DNA from: CAYSNP01 sp050945855
GTDB taxonomy: Bacteria; Bacillota; Clostridia; Christensenellales; DTU072
Assembly (NCBI GenBank): GCA_050945855.1
Contig: JBMNTS010000047.1
Location: 1-8,497, forward strand
Direction: 5' to 3'
DNA length: 8,497 bases
The notes under the pieces are model-generated. The model was not told the DNA's origin and made no database searches. It worked only from the letters and a program-made list of their open reading frames with translations. A program made the translations under genes and the position numbers. Below, piece by piece: positions 6,858 through 8,497 of the stretch (within the stretch, counting starts at the first letter, position 1; each line of letters opens with the position of its first letter).

Positions 6858-7370
6858 TTATTCGATGTTGTTTATTTCTTTAATCGTTCTGTCTCCGCGC
6901 ATCAGGGCGCTTATACCGCTGCGCGCAAGCTCAATTATATTGTAAGAGCGCAAAACCAATAAAAACCCGTCAATTTTACTCGGCATGCCCGTAAGCTCCA
7001 ATATCAGAGAGTTAGGCGAAAGGTCTATTACGGACGCCTCGTAAATACTTGCTATTTCCAGAAGTTCGCGGCGCTTGGAAGGCTTAACCGCGATTTTAAC
7101 CATTATCAGCTCTCTGAAAACGGATTCGCTTTCGGATAAGTGCGTCACCTTTTTTACGTCGTGCGTTTTAGCCAGTTGTTTTAGTATCTGCTCCAGTATA
7201 TATTCGTCGCCGCTGATTACTATGGTCATGCGGCTGTATTTCTCGTCCTCGGTCTCGCATACCGTTACGCTCTGGATATTAAAGCCTCGGCGGCTGAACA
7301 TGCCGGAAATCCTGGTGAGTACGCCGGGCTGATTATTTACTAATACGCTGATGATATATCTTTGGTTCAT
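6858..7370 (-). CDS. ilvN: Acetolactate synthase small (regulatory) subunit
   Basis: Regulatory partner of IlvB. It stimulates catalysis and normally confers valine feedback inhibition. The 170-residue length is standard for the IlvH/IlvN family. An ACT domain spans about residues 4-77, with GVLTRISGMFSRRGFNI at about 16-32. The conserved C-terminal ALS small-subunit domain spans about 84-157. G16 and N31 align with positions (G14, N29 in E. coli IlvH) known to matter for valine binding, so feedback control is probably retained; this is inferred by eye. The ATG at 7370 is preceded by a strong AAGGAGGT with a 6-nt spacer that overlaps the ilvB stop codon. The gene ends with TAA at 6860-6858, 28 bp before ilvC. 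The symbol ilvH would be equally valid. Confidence 0.97.
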   Translation of the reverse strand: MNQRYIISVLVNNQPGVLTRISGMFSRRGFNIQSVTVCETEDEKYSRMTIVISGDEYILEQILKQLAKTHDVKKVTHLSESESVFRELIMVKIAVKPSKRRELLEIASIYEASVIDLSPNSLILELTGMPSKIDGFLLVLRSYNIIELARSGISALMRGDRTIKEINNIE

Positions 7371-7376
7371 AGCCTG

Positions 7377-7384
7377 ACCTCCTT
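7377..7384 (-). promoter_or_regulatory. ilvN Shine-Dalgarno overlapping the ilvB stop
   Basis: AAGGAGGT, nearly a full anti-Shine-Dalgarno complement, begins within the ilvB TAA stop and sits 6 nt before the ilvN ATG. Tight junctions like this suit stoichiometric production of the two synthase subunits. Confidence 0.8.
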
Positions 7385-8497
7385 AATTAAGGTTGGGATT
7401 GGTAATAATGTCGTCCACGGTTTTGCCCGCCGGTATCATGGGCAGCACAAATTCGTCCGTGTCTATTACGCAATCTACTATAACCGGCGTGTCCTGCCGC
7501 AACGCCTCTTTTATTATCGCGGGCGCGTCCGCGTTTTTTTCTATGCGGTACCCTTTGGCTCCGAACGCCTCCGCAAGCTTTACAAAGTCCGTCCTTTGCT
7601 CCACATTAGTCTGGGAATAACGCTTGCTAAAGAACAGCGTCTGCCATTGGCGTACCATACCTAAGGCGCGGTTGTTCATAACAAAAATCACAACGGGCAG
7701 ATTGTATTTGCAGGCGGTTGCGACCTCGCTCATATTCATATGGAAGGAGCCGTCGCCGGTGATGAGTACGGTTTTTCTGCCCGTGCCGATTGCGGCGCCG
7801 TTGGCAGCTCCCAGTCCGTATCCCATAGTGCCCAGTCCGCAACTGGAAATAAAAGTGCGGGGATAGCTGAACTTAAAGTATTGCCCCGTCCACATCTGAT
7901 GCTGTCCCACGTCGGTGGCGACAATCTGATTTTTGGGAGTGTATTTCCTGATAAGCTCGATTATATACCTAGGATTGGGGTCATGCTTTGAAGGCGCGAC
8001 GCAGGTCTTTGCCGCCCTTTCGTTTATTTCATTAAGCCAGTCGGAATTGTCTTTTTTGTCAATAAGCGGAAGCAACCGCTTTAATGCGACCTTTGCGTCC
8101 GCCACCAGAGAGACGTCCACTCTGACGTTTTTATTGATTTCCGCCCTGTCAATATCAATGTGGGCGACCTTAATGTTTTGCGCGAACTTTTTCCTGTCGC
8201 CCGCCACTCTGTCGCTGAAACGCGCGCCTATTGCAATAAGGCTGTCGCAGGTTTTAAGCGCAAGCGCGCTTCTGATGTCGCCGTGCATACCTATGGTACC
8301 CACGAATTGCTTATTGTCTGCGGGAATGCTGCCAAGTCCCATGAGCGAGCAGGTAACAGGGCTGTTAAGCTTTTGCATAAGCTCAAGCAATTCCTTGCTT
8401 GCGTTCGCGGCAATAATGCCGCCCCCGAAATAAATCAAAGGACGCTTGACGCCGTTGATAAATTCCGCCATTTTCGCAAGCGCGTCCGCGGAAGGCT
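7383..8497 (-). CDS. ilvB: Acetolactate synthase large (catalytic) subunit, 5'-truncated by the window edge
   Basis: Catalytic subunit of acetohydroxyacid synthase (TPP, FAD, Mg). It condenses two pyruvates to 2-acetolactate, or pyruvate with 2-oxobutyrate to 2-aceto-2-hydroxybutyrate. The frame is open to the window edge: 370 codons are visible from 8495 to a TAA at 7385-7383. Full-length enzymes are about 550-570 residues, so roughly the first 190 (the N-terminal TPP domain) are missing. An ATG at 8471 is internal, because the upstream codons continue typical family sequence. Numbered from the visible fragment, the central FAD-type domain carries ARFSDRVAGD (about 91-100). The C-terminal TPP domain has DVGQHQMW (about 195-202), the GDGSF TPP/Mg motif (247-251) and its closing NN (274-275). 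GMVRQWQ (279-285) marks the anabolic FAD-containing enzyme rather than catabolic AlsS. The regulatory subunit gene follows 12 nt downstream, confirming the biosynthetic role. No frameshift is seen. Confidence 0.97.
   Translation of the reverse strand, partial: PSADALAKMAEFINGVKRPLIYFGGGIIAANASKELLELMQKLNSPVTCSLMGLGSIPADNKQFVGTIGMHGDIRSALALKTCDSLIAIGARFSDRVAGDRKKFAQNIKVAHIDIDRAEINKNVRVDVSLVADAKVALKRLLPLIDKKDNSDWLNEINERAAKTCVAPSKHDPNPRYIIELIRKYTPKNQIVATDVGQHQMWTGQYFKFSYPRTFISSCGLGTMGYGLGAANGAAIGTGRKTVLITGDGSFHMNMSEVATACKYNLPVVIFVMNNRALGMVRQWQTLFFSKRYSQTNVEQRTDFVKLAEAFGAKGYRIEKNADAPAIIKEALRQDTPVIVDCVIDTDEFVLPMIPAGKTVDDIITNPNLN

Noticed and set aside
1..8497. Search for a novel system, insertion sequence, CRISPR, RNA gene or riboswitch
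   Set aside because: Almost every base belongs to one of seven familiar biosynthetic genes. Any T-box or attenuator leader would lie upstream of ilvB, outside the window.

Overview
The window is a single, tightly packed branched-chain amino acid biosynthesis operon, read entirely from the minus strand. In transcription order, from high to low coordinates, it holds ilvB (5' end outside the window), ilvN, ilvC, ilvD, leuA, cimA and leuC (3' end outside the window). I see no mobile element, CRISPR array, tRNA or rRNA, and no credible plus-strand gene. The long plus-strand open frames are antisense shadows of these genes.

Organism: the protein sequences read like those of anaerobic low-to-mid-GC bacteria, most likely a Firmicute of the Clostridia. 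Three points support this: strong GGAGG-type Shine-Dalgarno sites, a dihydroxy-acid dehydratase that lacks the first cysteine of the oxygen-stable [2Fe-2S] class, and an acetyl-CoA/pyruvate (citramalate) route towards isoleucine. Similar gene orders exist elsewhere (from memory, Thermotoga has ilvBNCD next to cimA, leuA and leuCDB), so the taxonomic call is moderate at best.

Layout: 8497-7383 is the middle and C-terminal part of the acetolactate synthase catalytic subunit. 7370-6858 is its ACT-domain regulatory subunit. 6829-5828 is ketol-acid reductoisomerase and 5819-4143 is dihydroxy-acid dehydratase. A 71-bp gap follows (4142-4072), the largest in the window, and it contains a perfect 12-bp-arm inverted repeat resembling an intrinsic terminator. 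Then come 2-isopropylmalate synthase (4071-2554), citramalate synthase (2561-987, overlapping the end of leuA by 8 nt), and the N-terminal three quarters of the isopropylmalate/citramalate isomerase large subunit (968-1). All other gaps are 28 bp or less, so no gene-free stretch exceeds 300 bases.

How the genes work together: IlvBN, IlvC and IlvD convert pyruvate, or pyruvate plus 2-oxobutyrate, to the 2-oxo acid precursors of valine and isoleucine. LeuA diverts 2-oxoisovalerate to leucine. CimA condenses pyruvate with acetyl-CoA, and LeuC (with LeuD and LeuB, presumably just beyond position 1) can process both LeuA and CimA products, yielding the leucine precursor and 2-oxobutyrate. The cassette therefore appears able to make valine, leucine and isoleucine skeletons without threonine deaminase, which is not in the window. 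Nothing here looks like an undescribed system. The most interesting local signals are the intra-operon hairpin, the tandem LeuA/CimA paralogues with overlapping reading frames, and the acidic cofactor loop of IlvC.
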